DNA of 13,477 bases. Source: Streptobacillus canis (GTDB lineage Bacteria; Fusobacteriota; Fusobacteriia; Fusobacteriales; Leptotrichiaceae). The DNA is taken from positions 1 through 13,477 of the forward strand of contig NZ_WOEI01000035.1 in the NCBI RefSeq assembly GCF_009733925.1, in the 5' to 3' direction. The notes under the pieces are model-generated. The model made no database searches, was not told where the DNA came from, and saw only the letters and a list, made by a program, of their open reading frames with translations. Shown here one piece after another: positions 1-7,240 of this stretch (its first letter is position 1; every line of letters starts with the position of its first letter). The position numbers and the translations under genes are program-made.

Positions 1-117
1 TGATGGTCCTACAAATACCATGAATTCTCCATCTTTTATTTCTAGGTTTATTCCATGTACTGCTTTAAATCCATTCGGATATTGTTTTTCTACATTCTTT
101 AATATTACTTCTGCCAT
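1..117 (-). CDS. Sugar ABC transporter ATP-binding protein, N-terminal fragment (MsmK/UgpC/MalK type)
   Basis: Only the first 39 residues are present; the gene runs off the left edge. The fragment opens MAEVILKNVEKQYPNG, then has the usual beta-strand stretch AVHGINLEIKDGEF, and ends at FVGPS, exactly where the Walker A loop (GPSGCGKST in the family) would begin. This start is typical of the ATPases that energise carbohydrate ABC importers. A GGAGAG ribosome site lies at 125-130, overlapping the kduI stop codon, so the two genes are almost certainly translated from one message. The location at the end of a uronate-degradation operon suggests that it powers uptake of an unsaturated oligosaccharide. 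In this family one ATPase often serves several importers, so the substrate is inferred. Confidence 0.88.
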   Translation of the reverse strand, partial: MAEVILKNVEKQYPNGFKAVHGINLEIKDGEFMVFVGPS

Positions 118-129
118 TATTTTTCTCTC

Positions 130-966
130 CTATTTTAAGTCGCTCATAGGAACTACATCCATATCAGCATAGTTTTGATTTTCTCCTGCCATTGACCATA
201 TAAATGTGTAACTTCCTGTTCCAGCTCCAGCATGTATTGACCATGAAGGTGATATTGTTGCTTGTTCATTTTTCATTACTAAATGTCTTGTTTCACTAGG
301 TTCACCTAATAAATGGAATACTCTTGTATTTTCTTCCATATCAAAGTAGAAATATGTTTCCATTCTTCTATCATGTGTATGAGCTGGCATAGTATTCCAG
401 ATACTTCCTGTTTCTAATATAGTCATTCCCATTAATAATTGACAAGATTGACAAACTGATGGATCTACATATTTATATATAGTTCTTTCATTTGAAGTTT
501 CTAATGCTCCTAATTTAATTGGATTCGCTTTATCGATATCTATTTTAACTATTGGATATTCTTTGTGGGCTGGGGCAGAAACTATGTAATATTTAGCAGG
601 AGTTTCTTTATCATCAGAGGTAAACACAATTTCTTTATTCCCCATTCCTATATATAGCCCGTCTTTCTTGTTCATTTCATAAACTGTACCATCTATAACT
701 ACAGTTCCTTTTCCACCAACATTGATTAAACCAATTTCTCTTCTTTGTAAAAAGAAATCTGTTCCCAATGCTTTTACTTCACCTAAAACTACTTCTCTAT
801 TTACTGGTTTAACTCCTCCAGTAATCATTCTATCATCATGTGAGTAAACTAAATTTACTATATCCTCTACAAATACTTCTTCTATTAAAAAGTTTTCTCT
901 TAATTCTGTTGTATCATATTTTTTCATATCTCTTGGATGTACTGAATATCTAACATCTAATTTCAT
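130..966 (-). CDS. kduI: 5-dehydro-4-deoxy-D-glucuronate isomerase KduI
   Basis: Cytoplasmic metal-dependent isomerase that converts 5-dehydro-4-deoxy-D-glucuronate, the open form of the unsaturated uronate released by polysaccharide lyase products, into 3-deoxy-D-glycero-2,5-hexodiulosonate, the substrate of KduD. The protein is 278 residues, the same length as E. coli KduI. The cupin zinc ligands are visible at H196, H198 and E203 (segment HTHDRRMETYFYF) and at H245 (segment SWSIHAGAGTGSYTF), matching the known ligand positions. The start is supported by AGGAGG ending seven bases upstream. It lies 15 bases after kduD, and its TAG stop merges with the ribosome site of the ABC ATPase gene. 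It looks intact and its identity is clear. Confidence 0.96.
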   Translation of the reverse strand: MKLDVRYSVHPRDMKKYDTTELRENFLIEEVFVEDIVNLVYSHDDRMITGGVKPVNREVVLGEVKALGTDFFLQRREIGLINVGGKGTVVIDGTVYEMNKKDGLYIGMGNKEIVFTSDDKETPAKYYIVSAPAHKEYPIVKIDIDKANPIKLGALETSNERTIYKYVDPSVCQSCQLLMGMTILETGSIWNTMPAHTHDRRMETYFYFDMEENTRVFHLLGEPSETRHLVMKNEQATISPSWSIHAGAGTGSYTFIWSMAGENQNYADMDVVPMSDLK

Positions 967-981
967 TTTTTTCCTCCTAAT

Positions 982-1752
982 TTATCTTGCTAACCATGCT
1001 CCATCTACTGCTAAAACATGTCCATTTATATAGTCTGATGCTTTACTTGATAAAAATACTACTGCTCCCATAAGATCTTCTGTTTCTCCCCATCTTCCAG
1101 CAGGTATTCTATTTAATATTTCTTGATTTCTCTTAACGTCATCTCTAATTGGCTTAGTATTTGCTGTTTTAATATATCCTGGTGCAATTGCATTAATTTG
1201 AATATTTTTATCTGCCAATTCATTTGCAAATGCTCTTGTAAGTCCCATCACTCCATGTTTACTTGCTGTATATGGTGGAACAAATTTTCCTCCTTGGAAT
1301 GATAACATAGAAGCTATATTAACAATTTTTCCATGTCCTTGCTCTACCATTACTTTAGCTACTCTTTGAGATAAGAAATATAAAGCATTTAAATTTATAT
1401 CCATTACTGCATTCCAATCCTCTTCACTATATTCAAGAAGTGGAGCACGTCTAATTGTTCCTGCATTATTAACTAAAATATCAATTTTCCCAAATTCTTT
1501 AAGAGATTTTTCAACTATTTCCTCTCTAACTTCTTTTTTAGTTAAATCTCCTTTTACAAATATTATTTTTTTACCAACTTTATTCGCATATTCTGTAACT
1601 TCTGCTACATTATTATCAAAAGTTGAAATAACTAAATCAGCACCCGCTTCCATTAAAGCTTTTGAATACGCAAGTCCAAGTCCTGTATTTCCTCCTGTTA
1701 CTATTGCTGTTTTCCCTTCAAGCGAAAACATTTCAGATAAAAATTTATTCAA
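982..1752 (-). CDS. kduD: 2-dehydro-3-deoxy-D-gluconate 5-dehydrogenase KduD (SDR family)
   Basis: NAD(P)-dependent reductase that turns 3-deoxy-D-glycero-2,5-hexodiulosonate into 2-keto-3-deoxygluconate (KDG), the substrate of the kinase upstream in this cluster. It is a short-chain dehydrogenase of 256 residues. Visible features are the cofactor loop TGGNTGLG at 19-26, NNAG at 95-98, and the catalytic S148, Y161 and K165 (YTASK). The opening FSLEGK matches KduD proteins. The start is a TTG at 1750-1752 that overlaps the end of the lyase gene by eight bases. An in-frame TGA lies just upstream, and GAGGTG sits seven bases before the TTG. An ATG at codon 8 is possible but would trim the N-terminus. 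As an isolated sequence it could be read as a generic SDR; its place next to kduI, kdgK and kdgA settles the role. Confidence 0.94.
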   Translation of the reverse strand: MNKFLSEMFSLEGKTAIVTGGNTGLGLAYSKALMEAGADLVISTFDNNVAEVTEYANKVGKKIIFVKGDLTKKEVREEIVEKSLKEFGKIDILVNNAGTIRRAPLLEYSEEDWNAVMDINLNALYFLSQRVAKVMVEQGHGKIVNIASMLSFQGGKFVPPYTASKHGVMGLTRAFANELADKNIQINAIAPGYIKTANTKPIRDDVKRNQEILNRIPAGRWGETEDLMGAVVFLSSKASDYINGHVLAVDGAWLAR

Positions 1753-3604
1753 GTGTCAACACCTCTTTCTCTTCATCATTATTAATTTTAAATATATTAT
1801 TATCATATTTAATTTCCAAATTTTTATTCTCTTCTCTTATAGATATTTCTTTATTCTTTTCTTCAAAGTCTATAATATAATAAACATTTTCATTATGTAG
1901 GTGATCTATCCATATTCTTACAAAATATCCTACTTCTTTTTCTTCTACTTCTATATTAAGTTTATGATTTGATATTGACTTAAATACTATGTTATTTACT
2001 TTTATTTTATTTTCTTCTTTACTTATTAACGGCATCTTTTTATATAACCTATTTTCTAAAGTTGTATATACTTTTTTATCACTACTTATATTAGTATTTA
2101 AACAAATCAAACTATCTTTAGTATAAATATATGTTTTATACACTTTCAAGCTTTCATTATGATTTATAAATTCCATAAAATATATTATTTTACCTTCATT
2201 TTCTATAGCTCTAACCCTCTCTGCTTTACTCATATTTTCCCCTAAATGTTGAGAGGTATTAACGCCTTCAAGATATTCATATACTTCTGTAGTCCCTGGA
2301 AGATATCTAGAATCTACATTATGCCAGTATTCTTTAAATGTAACATCTTTTGTATATATATATATCATTCCATCACCAGTATACCAACCTCTTAAATTTT
2401 CACCATTAAAGCTTTCATAATTAGATATATATTTACTATGTCCTGCAATTGCAATTGCTCTTTCTTCATTTTTAATGAATATTCTGTTCATAGTATTGCA
2501 AATTTTCACAGTTTCTTTATATTTAATTTTCCCTTTATTTTCTATAATATTATTGGCAAGCGAGAACATAAAGGGTGATAATTCATTTTCAAAATAGGAA
2601 TAATCAACATATCTTAATATTTCACTTGCGACAAATGATTTTAATTCCTCATCATTTAAACCAAATGCAATTAACATTATAGAATTAAGCAACATGTGTC
2701 CTATAGTTTTATCAAATGAATTTTCTCTTGTAATTGCTCTTCCATTTAACATATCAGGAAAAGCTCCATTATACATGAAAGGTTCATAGCAGTTTTTAAT
2801 AATTTCTTTCAATTTTTCTTTTTCTCCAAGAAATTCTATATATTTACTATCACCAATTACATACATTATTTCACCTATTCCTTGAAGTAATACATTTCCA
2901 TATGTACCATTATATCCAATACTACCATGTTGTATAAATGTTCCATCTTTATAAAAACCATCTCTTTGTGTATCGTTTTCTAGTGTATGTAAATCCTCAT
3001 TGTATTCCCAAACTTCAGGAAGCGATTTGAGAGAAAGTATAAATTCTTCTTCATCATTTAAAAGTAAAGATCTAAATAACGAAATTTTAACTGTATCTAC
3101 TCTATTACCTCCAGTTGATTTTCTAAAAGGATTATTTGTAGGATGTATTGCTACTGGATTATTACCTGAATACCTAGGATCTTTTTGAAAATATCTACTA
3201 ACAATTAAATTTTCTTTTTTTTCATTTTGAAATTCTTCTTCATCCATTAATATAAAGATATCATTTAGCAATAATGGTATCCCTATTTCCCACTGCCACC
3301 AATTCATTTTTTCAACTGCAAATAAATTATAATAAGTAACTCTTAAAAATTTTAAACTTTCAAGTACTATTTTTTTAATTTTTTTATCTTTAAATCTCAC
3401 ATTACCTTCTTGATTATATGCCTTACATAGTTCCAAAATATTATTATATTTTATCTTAACTTCAGCAATAGTCAAATCATTTAGAAATTTCAATTTTTCT
3501 ATATTTTCTATTTGTTTTTTTTCAATTTGTTTTTGTTTTTCTATAGGTATTTTTTGGAAATCACCTATTAAATATTCTCTTCTTTTTAAAATTATCTTAT
3601 TCAT
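1745..3604 (-). CDS. Polysaccharide lyase family 8 (hyaluronate/chondroitin lyase-like), cytoplasmic
   Basis: This 619-residue protein looks like a family 8 lyase, which cleaves hyaluronan, chondroitin or related uronate polymers by beta-elimination to give 4,5-unsaturated products. An all-helical N-terminal half carries NWWQWEIG (101-108, the aromatic patch), NPF and TGGNRVD (N167), FIQHGSIGYNGTYGN (H226 and Y235, nine apart as in pneumococcal hyaluronate lyase) and GRAITREN (R289, R293). A beta-rich C-terminal half follows. These match the catalytic Asn-His-Tyr set plus arginines. It opens with a charged stretch and has no signal peptide or anchor, unlike secreted members, which are also often longer. 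It therefore probably acts on imported oligosaccharides. The exact substrate cannot be read. AAAGGA lies six bases before the ATG. The gene has its own promoter and operator. Confidence 0.9.
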   Translation of the reverse strand: MNKIILKRREYLIGDFQKIPIEKQKQIEKKQIENIEKLKFLNDLTIAEVKIKYNNILELCKAYNQEGNVRFKDKKIKKIVLESLKFLRVTYYNLFAVEKMNWWQWEIGIPLLLNDIFILMDEEEFQNEKKENLIVSRYFQKDPRYSGNNPVAIHPTNNPFRKSTGGNRVDTVKISLFRSLLLNDEEEFILSLKSLPEVWEYNEDLHTLENDTQRDGFYKDGTFIQHGSIGYNGTYGNVLLQGIGEIMYVIGDSKYIEFLGEKEKLKEIIKNCYEPFMYNGAFPDMLNGRAITRENSFDKTIGHMLLNSIMLIAFGLNDEELKSFVASEILRYVDYSYFENELSPFMFSLANNIIENKGKIKYKETVKICNTMNRIFIKNEERAIAIAGHSKYISNYESFNGENLRGWYTGDGMIYIYTKDVTFKEYWHNVDSRYLPGTTEVYEYLEGVNTSQHLGENMSKAERVRAIENEGKIIYFMEFINHNESLKVYKTYIYTKDSLICLNTNISSDKKVYTTLENRLYKKMPLISKEENKIKVNNIVFKSISNHKLNIEVEEKEVGYFVRIWIDHLHNENVYYIIDFEEKNKEISIREENKNLEIKYDNNIFKINNDEEKEVLTLE

Positions 3605-3616
3605 AGTTTTCCTTTT

Positions 3617-3632
3617 TAGAAACCGTTTTATA
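3617..3632 (-). promoter_or_regulatory. LacI-type operator upstream of the PL8 lyase gene
   Basis: On the plus strand this reads TAGAAACCGTTTTATA. It contains GAAACCGTTTT, the core of the LacI/CcpA-type palindrome, and shares 14 of 16 bases with the operator in front of the regulator gene at 6307-6322. It begins 13 bases after the -10 box at 3646-3651, so it covers roughly +8 to +23 of the predicted transcript, a position suited to repression. Binding by the LacI-type regulator encoded at 5252-6283 is inferred. Confidence 0.8.
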
Positions 3633-3645
3633 ATCTAGACAATAA

Positions 3646-3673
3646 ATTATACCCTAATTCTTTAATATGTCAA
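3646..3673 (-). promoter_or_regulatory. Consensus sigma70 promoter for lyase-kduD-kduI-ABC
   Basis: TTGACA (3668-3673) and TATAAT (3646-3651) are separated by 16 bases, and both hexamers are perfect. The -35 box is inside the last codons of kdgA (the Asp-Ile codons of its IDILKN end) and the -10 lies just after the kdgA stop. Transcription should start near 3639. This splits the cluster into two transcription units while still allowing read-through from the upstream promoter. Confidence 0.82.
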
Positions 3674-4304
3674 TAATCTCCTGATATTTTTTATAAAATT
3701 TTTCTGTTTCTTCTCTAACACTATCATATCCTTTTATTGATATTTCCTTAGTTAGAGCACTTCCTATCCCTAAAGCAAAAGCTCCAGCTTTTAACCATTT
3801 ATCCATATTATCTATGCTTACTCCTCCAGATGGCATCATTTCAGCATATGGTATAGGGCCTTTTACATTTTTTATGAAATTAGGTCCTAAAAGATCTCCA
3901 GGGAATAATTTCACTAATTCTACACCACTTTCAAGTGCTTTTACAATTTCTGTAATAGTTGCACAACCCGGTAAATAAGATACTTGATACCTATTACATA
4001 CTTTAGATATATCTGTATCTAAATGTGGGGAAACTATAAATTTTGCACCTTTCATTATTGCTATTCTTGCAGTAATATCATCTAAAACTGTTCCTGCTCC
4101 TACTATTACATCACTATCCTTATATTCTTTAGATAATCTTTCAATAGTATTTTCTACATAAGGTGTCGAGAATGTTAATTCTATTATTTTTATTCCACCT
4201 TCTATAACTTTCTTTGCTATTTGATAAGCATCTTCATCGTTTCTTCCTCTTATAACAGCAACTAATTTCTCTTTTTTTAAACTCTTTAATACATTTTCTT
4301 TCAT
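3654..4304 (-). CDS. kdgA: 2-dehydro-3-deoxy-phosphogluconate (KDPG) aldolase
   Basis: Class I aldolase that cleaves KDPG to pyruvate and glyceraldehyde-3-phosphate, the last step of this uronate route. It is 216 residues long, usual for the Eda/KdgA family. Visible features are the start VAVIRG with R19, the general acid/base E42 in IELTFSTP, the GAGTV phosphate-side loop at 69-73, the Schiff-base lysine K132 in VKLFPGD, and MPSGGV at 157-162 near the phosphate pocket. The gene starts nine bases after the kdgK stop, with AGAGGT as ribosome site. Its last codons contain the -35 box of the next promoter. Some family members also split 4-hydroxy-2-oxoglutarate, but the kinase next door supports KDPG as the substrate. 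Confidence 0.95.
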   Translation of the reverse strand: MKENVLKSLKKEKLVAVIRGRNDEDAYQIAKKVIEGGIKIIELTFSTPYVENTIERLSKEYKDSDVIVGAGTVLDDITARIAIMKGAKFIVSPHLDTDISKVCNRYQVSYLPGCATITEIVKALESGVELVKLFPGDLLGPNFIKNVKGPIPYAEMMPSGGVSIDNMDKWLKAGAFALGIGSALTKEISIKGYDSVREETEKFYKKYQEIIDILKN

Positions 4305-4313
4305 AATATACCT

Positions 4314-5255
4314 CTACCTATTTTTATTAATAAAGTTAGATAACTCTTCTCTATTTGGTAACCCTTCATTATCACTTCTATGACTTACTTGTATTGCTCC
4401 AATTGCATTTGCTCTCTCAAGCATTTTTTCTTCTGATAATCCATCTAATATGCTTGAAATAATTCCTACTGCAAATCCATCTCCAGCACCTACTGTATCA
4501 ATTACTTCTTTCACTTTAAAACTTGGAACAAAAAAATGTTTATCTTCTTCAAAGTAATGAGAACCTTTTTCTCCTTCTTTTATTATTACCTTTTTTACTC
4601 CCATCTCAAAGTATTTTTTAGCTATTTCATTTATATCATTAAGCCCTAAAAGTATCTTGCATTCGCCAATACCAGGTAATATTAAATCAACTTTCTTACA
4701 TATATCATTTACAGTATCTTTCATTTTTTGTGTATCTTCCCACATTTGTGGTCTTAAATTAGGATCAAAAGTTATATATTTACCTTTTTGTTTTGCTTTA
4801 TTTATTAGATGATATAAAGCTTCTTTAAATGTTTCTGATATACCCAAAGGAATACCTGTTATATGAACTAAGTCAAATTCATCAAAAGATATTTTATCTA
4901 TATCTTCTTTAGATATTTTACTTGCTGCTGAACCTTTTCTAAAGTTATGGACTAATGGATCTCCTTCAAAAACTTTAGATTTAAACTGCATCCCTGTTCT
5001 ACCTTTTTCATCAAATTCTAAGTATTTAGTACCTATTTTTTCTTTTTCTAAAAAATCGTATATTTTTTCTCCAAAAGGATCTTTACCTAATTTTGTTAAA
5101 TATTCACAATTAAATCCTAATCTTGAAAGACCTACACAAACATTTAATTCAGCTCCTGCAATTGCAGTCTTAAAATTATCAACATTTGATAAAGGTCCAC
5201 AATCTTCTGCCATTAGGAGCATCATTGCCTCTCCGACTAATAAGATATTTTTCAT
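4314..5255 (-). CDS. kdgK: 2-keto-3-deoxygluconate (KDG) kinase
   Basis: PfkB-family sugar kinase, 313 residues, predicted to phosphorylate KDG with ATP to give KDPG. The first PfkB signature is at about 33-47 (AGAELNVCVGLSRLG). The second is DTVGAGDGFAVG from 254, with the catalytic base D259 in the GAGD anion hole. FDPNLRP (163-169) is another conserved family stretch. Its ATG overlaps the TGA of the LacI-type regulator by four bases (ATGA), with AGGAGA eight bases upstream inside the regulator's last codons. On sequence alone a fructokinase or other PfkB kinase is possible. The adjacent KDPG aldolase, kduD and kduI make KDG by far the likeliest substrate. Confidence 0.92.
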   Translation of the reverse strand: MKNILLVGEAMMLLMAEDCGPLSNVDNFKTAIAGAELNVCVGLSRLGFNCEYLTKLGKDPFGEKIYDFLEKEKIGTKYLEFDEKGRTGMQFKSKVFEGDPLVHNFRKGSAASKISKEDIDKISFDEFDLVHITGIPLGISETFKEALYHLINKAKQKGKYITFDPNLRPQMWEDTQKMKDTVNDICKKVDLILPGIGECKILLGLNDINEIAKKYFEMGVKKVIIKEGEKGSHYFEEDKHFFVPSFKVKEVIDTVGAGDGFAVGIISSILDGLSEEKMLERANAIGAIQVSHRSDNEGLPNREELSNFINKNR

Positions 5256-6283
5256 TTTCTTCTCCTATTCTTTGTAGATCCTCTAACTATTAATTTAGCT
5301 GGTAATTCAATATATTCTATAGGTTTATCTTCATTTTTTATTCTTTCAAGTATAAGTTCTGCACATCTTACTCCACACTCATAAGATTTTTGACTTATTG
5401 TTGTAACTCCATCTTTATCAACGAGTTCTGCCCAACCCCAATCATCAAAACTACATATCCCTATATCATCTTTTTCTATATCATAACCAAGCCTTTTAAT
5501 ATTTTGTAAGACTTCTAATAAGACTTTACCATTCATACAAAATATAGCTTTTCTACTACCATTATTTTCTAGATATTTTTTTAATTTACATTTCAATTCA
5601 TCTCCATTTTTTTCTTCATAAATAAATGTATACTTTTCTTTATCATCTATAGAAAATATATTTTTCATCGCTTCTAAATAAGCTTTATGTCTTAAATTTC
5701 TTATATTATTACTTAATTCATAACTAAAGAATGCTACTGTGTCAAACTCTTGTTCAAATAAATGTTCCATAGCAGCATATGTAATGCTATAATTATTAAT
5801 TGTAACAGTATCTATTGTATTTGCTTTATATATACTTCTATCAGCAAGTACTAAAGGTAATTTTTTCTCACTTACTAAATTAATTAAATATTCATCATTA
5901 CTTCCTGAAGTATTTATAATCAAACCATCTATATTATATGAAATTAAAGATTCTATCGCTTTTATTTCATCTTCTTCATTATTGCTAATTTCAGTAACTA
6001 ATACCCTGTATCCATTTTTTTGACACACTTCTGATATTCCTTTAAAAATATTACTTGAGAATTGATTTTCAATATCCGCTATAGTACAACCTATTATTTT
6101 ACTTTGCTTATTCTTCAAACTTCTTGCCATACCATTTGGTACATATTCTAATTCTTTAATACTTTCAGATATTTTTTCTCTTGTTTTTAATGACATAAAT
6201 TCATATTTACCATTTAAATATCTTGAAACTGTCGTTTTAGATACACCAGCACGTTTAGCAACATCAATTATTGTTGTTTTCAT
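5252..6283 (-). CDS. LacI-family transcriptional regulator of the uronate cluster (KdgR-like)
   Basis: This 343-residue protein has an N-terminal helix-turn-helix (TIIDVAKRAGVSKTTVSRYLNG, about 3-24) and a hinge helix (YVPNGMARSLKNKQS, about 47-61). A periplasmic-binding-like effector domain begins at KIIGCTIADIENQFSS and ends with conserved PAKLIVRGS. It is the first gene of the cluster and overlaps kdgK by four bases. The operator 24 bases upstream of its start, and the matching one before the lyase gene, are the natural targets. It should therefore be an autoregulated repressor released by a pathway intermediate, probably KDG or KDPG; the ligand is inferred. The ribosome site is weak (GTGAG, about eight bases before the ATG), which would keep regulator levels low. 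Confidence 0.92.
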   Translation of the reverse strand: MKTTIIDVAKRAGVSKTTVSRYLNGKYEFMSLKTREKISESIKELEYVPNGMARSLKNKQSKIIGCTIADIENQFSSNIFKGISEVCQKNGYRVLVTEISNNEEDEIKAIESLISYNIDGLIINTSGSNDEYLINLVSEKKLPLVLADRSIYKANTIDTVTINNYSITYAAMEHLFEQEFDTVAFFSYELSNNIRNLRHKAYLEAMKNIFSIDDKEKYTFIYEEKNGDELKCKLKKYLENNGSRKAIFCMNGKVLLEVLQNIKRLGYDIEKDDIGICSFDDWGWAELVDKDGVTTISQKSYECGVRCAELILERIKNEDKPIEYIELPAKLIVRGSTKNRRRK

Positions 6284-6306
6284 CCAGTTCTCACTTTCTC
6301 ATTTTT

Positions 6307-6322
6307 TAGAAACCGTTTTCTA
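6307..6322 (-). promoter_or_regulatory. LacI-type operator upstream of the regulator gene
   Basis: TAGAAACCGTTTTCTA is a 16-base palindrome with a single mismatched pair, centred on CG. It fits the general LacI-family pattern GAAA-N-CG-N-TTTC. It starts 12 bases after the -10 box at 6335-6340, the same geometry as the second copy at 3617-3632. Confidence 0.85.
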
Positions 6323-6334
6323 GTTTTTCAATAT

Positions 6335-6362
6335 ATTATATCTCTATTTTCCTTAAAGTCAA
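6335..6362 (-). promoter_or_regulatory. Sigma70 promoter for lacI-kdgK-kdgA
   Basis: TTGACT (6357-6362) and TATAAT (6335-6340) are separated by 16 bases. The start point should be near 6328, giving a leader of about 45 bases that contains the operator. Read-through from the XRE unit upstream is limited by the terminator at 6415-6440. Confidence 0.82.
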
Positions 6363-6414
6363 GAGGGAAAATAAAAAAATTTGATAATTTCGTTTACTTT
6401 TTATTTAAAGTAAG

Positions 6415-6440
6415 AAAAAATGGAACATTCGTTCCATTTT
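6415..6440 (-). terminator. Rho-independent terminator of the XRE/membrane protein unit
   Basis: On the minus strand AAAATGGAAC and GTTCCATTTT form a perfect 10-base-pair stem with a four-base GAAT loop, followed by an uninterrupted T run (6415-6420, extended by the stem's own Ts). The base of the stem overlaps the regulator's TAA stop codon at 6439-6441. Confidence 0.9.
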
Positions 6441-6633
6441 AATCTTCCCAAAAAAGTTCATCTAAACTTTTATCTAATACTTTACAAATTGCTATACATA
6501 AATTTATTGTAGGGTTATAGTCTCCCTTTTCGATAGCATTTATTGTTTGTCTTGATACATTTACTAGATCTGCTAGTTGTTGTTGTGACAAATCTTTAAG
6601 TGCTCTAGCAGCTTTTAATTTTAAATTTTTCAT
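6439..6633 (-). CDS. Small XRE-family (Cro/CI-type) transcriptional regulator
   Basis: This 64-residue protein consists almost entirely of an HTH_3 domain. The helix-turn-helix is LSQQQLADLVNVSRQTINAIEKG (about 14-36), followed by NPTINLCIAICKVLDKSLDELFW, the usual ending of the short regulators of this type. Its ATG shares one base with the TAA stop of the membrane protein gene (TAATG), so the two are translationally coupled; AGAGGA lies upstream inside that gene. Such regulators often repress their own two-gene unit with a partner membrane protein. The palindrome over the promoter at 7154-7174 is a likely target. No target outside the unit can be deduced. Confidence 0.93.
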   Translation of the reverse strand: MKNLKLKAARALKDLSQQQLADLVNVSRQTINAIEKGDYNPTINLCIAICKVLDKSLDELFWED

Positions 6634-7118
6634 TATTCTTCATCCTCTTTATGAAATCTATTTCTAATATATACCCCTCCTGCTATTATAAACATCAGAA
6701 GTGCTGCAATAAAATTAATAAATGATTTTAAAGTAATTGCTAGAATTAAGTTCATTAATCCTATAGAAATATTTGTAAAATAGAACTTTTTCATATTAGT
6801 TTTAGATTGTAGATATGAATCAGTAAATATTGTAAATACTGAAACTATTGCTATACCTACAAGTATAGAAATAAATACAAATTTAGCTAAAGATACTAAT
6901 TCTACATCATATTTCACTGCGTATAATTGACAAACTAGTGAAAATACAGCCATAAAAATTACCATACCATTAAATCCATATCTGTATCCTAAATTAAGAT
7001 TTTGTTTTTGTCTTTCATCATATTGACAAGCTATTCTTTTTCTTTTTCTAATTCCTAATATTAATACTACTACCATCCCAACTATAGCACCTGTTACAAA
7101 ACTTAAGTCTCTAATCAT
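6633..7118 (-). CDS. Small five-helix membrane protein paired with the XRE regulator
   Basis: This 161-residue integral membrane protein has hydrophobic segments at about 6-22, 49-66, 77-98, 112-131 and 133-150, and a charged tail HKEDEE. After the first helix comes a basic stretch RKRKR and then QYDERQ (32-37). A DERQ motif recurs in small membrane proteins of unknown function found beside short XRE regulators; I do not assign a family with certainty. The start is the ATG at 7116-7118, because AAGGAG (7128-7133) lies nine bases upstream. In-frame ATGs further out (7127, 7157) would place the ribosome site inside or after the start. It is first in a two-gene unit. A role in sensing or envelope stress is only a guess. 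Confidence 0.85.
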   Translation of the reverse strand: MIRDLSFVTGAIVGMVVVLILGIRKRKRIACQYDERQKQNLNLGYRYGFNGMVIFMAVFSLVCQLYAVKYDVELVSLAKFVFISILVGIAIVSVFTIFTDSYLQSKTNMKKFYFTNISIGLMNLILAITLKSFINFIAALLMFIIAGGVYIRNRFHKEDEE

Positions 7119-7148
7119 AATTATCATCTCCTTATTTATCTTGATAAT

Positions 7149-7177
7149 AATATACAATATATTTTTTAAATTGTCAA
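7149..7177 (-). promoter_or_regulatory. Sigma70 promoter of the membrane protein/XRE unit
   Basis: TTGACA (7172-7177) and TATATT (7149-7154) are separated by 17 bases. Transcription should start near 7142, giving a leader of about 24 bases before the ATG at 7118. Confidence 0.82.
7154..7174. promoter_or_regulatory. Palindrome over the promoter, candidate XRE operator
   Basis: The plus strand reads ACAATATA, five Ts, then TAAATTGT: an inverted repeat with seven of eight pairs matched. It lies between and partly over the -35 and -10 boxes of the unit's own promoter. Bound regulator there would block RNA polymerase, which fits autorepression by the XRE protein. AT-richness makes chance palindromes common, so this is a candidate only. 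Confidence 0.5.
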
Positions 7178-7209
7178 GTATATTTTACATAAAAATATTT
7201 ATATATTAC

Positions 7210-7231
7210 AAAAAGGCCTTTTCAGGCCTTT
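7210..7231 (-). terminator. Rho-independent terminator after fruA
   Basis: On the minus strand AAAGGCC and GGCCTTT form a seven-base-pair stem with a TGAAAA loop, ending in a run of five Ts. It begins nine bases after the fruA TAG stop. It separates the fructose operon from the promoter of the membrane protein/XRE unit. Confidence 0.85.
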
Positions 7232-7240
7232 ATGTATATA

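Noticed and set aside
1662..1880. Plus-strand hydrophobic open frame across the kduD/lyase junction
   Set aside because: Its Leu/Phe/Ser-rich product is the mirror of Lys/Glu-rich coding on the minus strand; no promoter or ribosome site.
3000..3188. Plus-strand open frame opposite the PL8 lyase gene
   Set aside because: It lies wholly within the conserved catalytic region of the lyase, has no ribosome site of note and resembles no family.
7119..7157. Longer N-terminus for the membrane protein next to the XRE regulator
   Set aside because: It would begin upstream of the AAGGAG site, close to or before the predicted transcription start, and adds an atypical leader.
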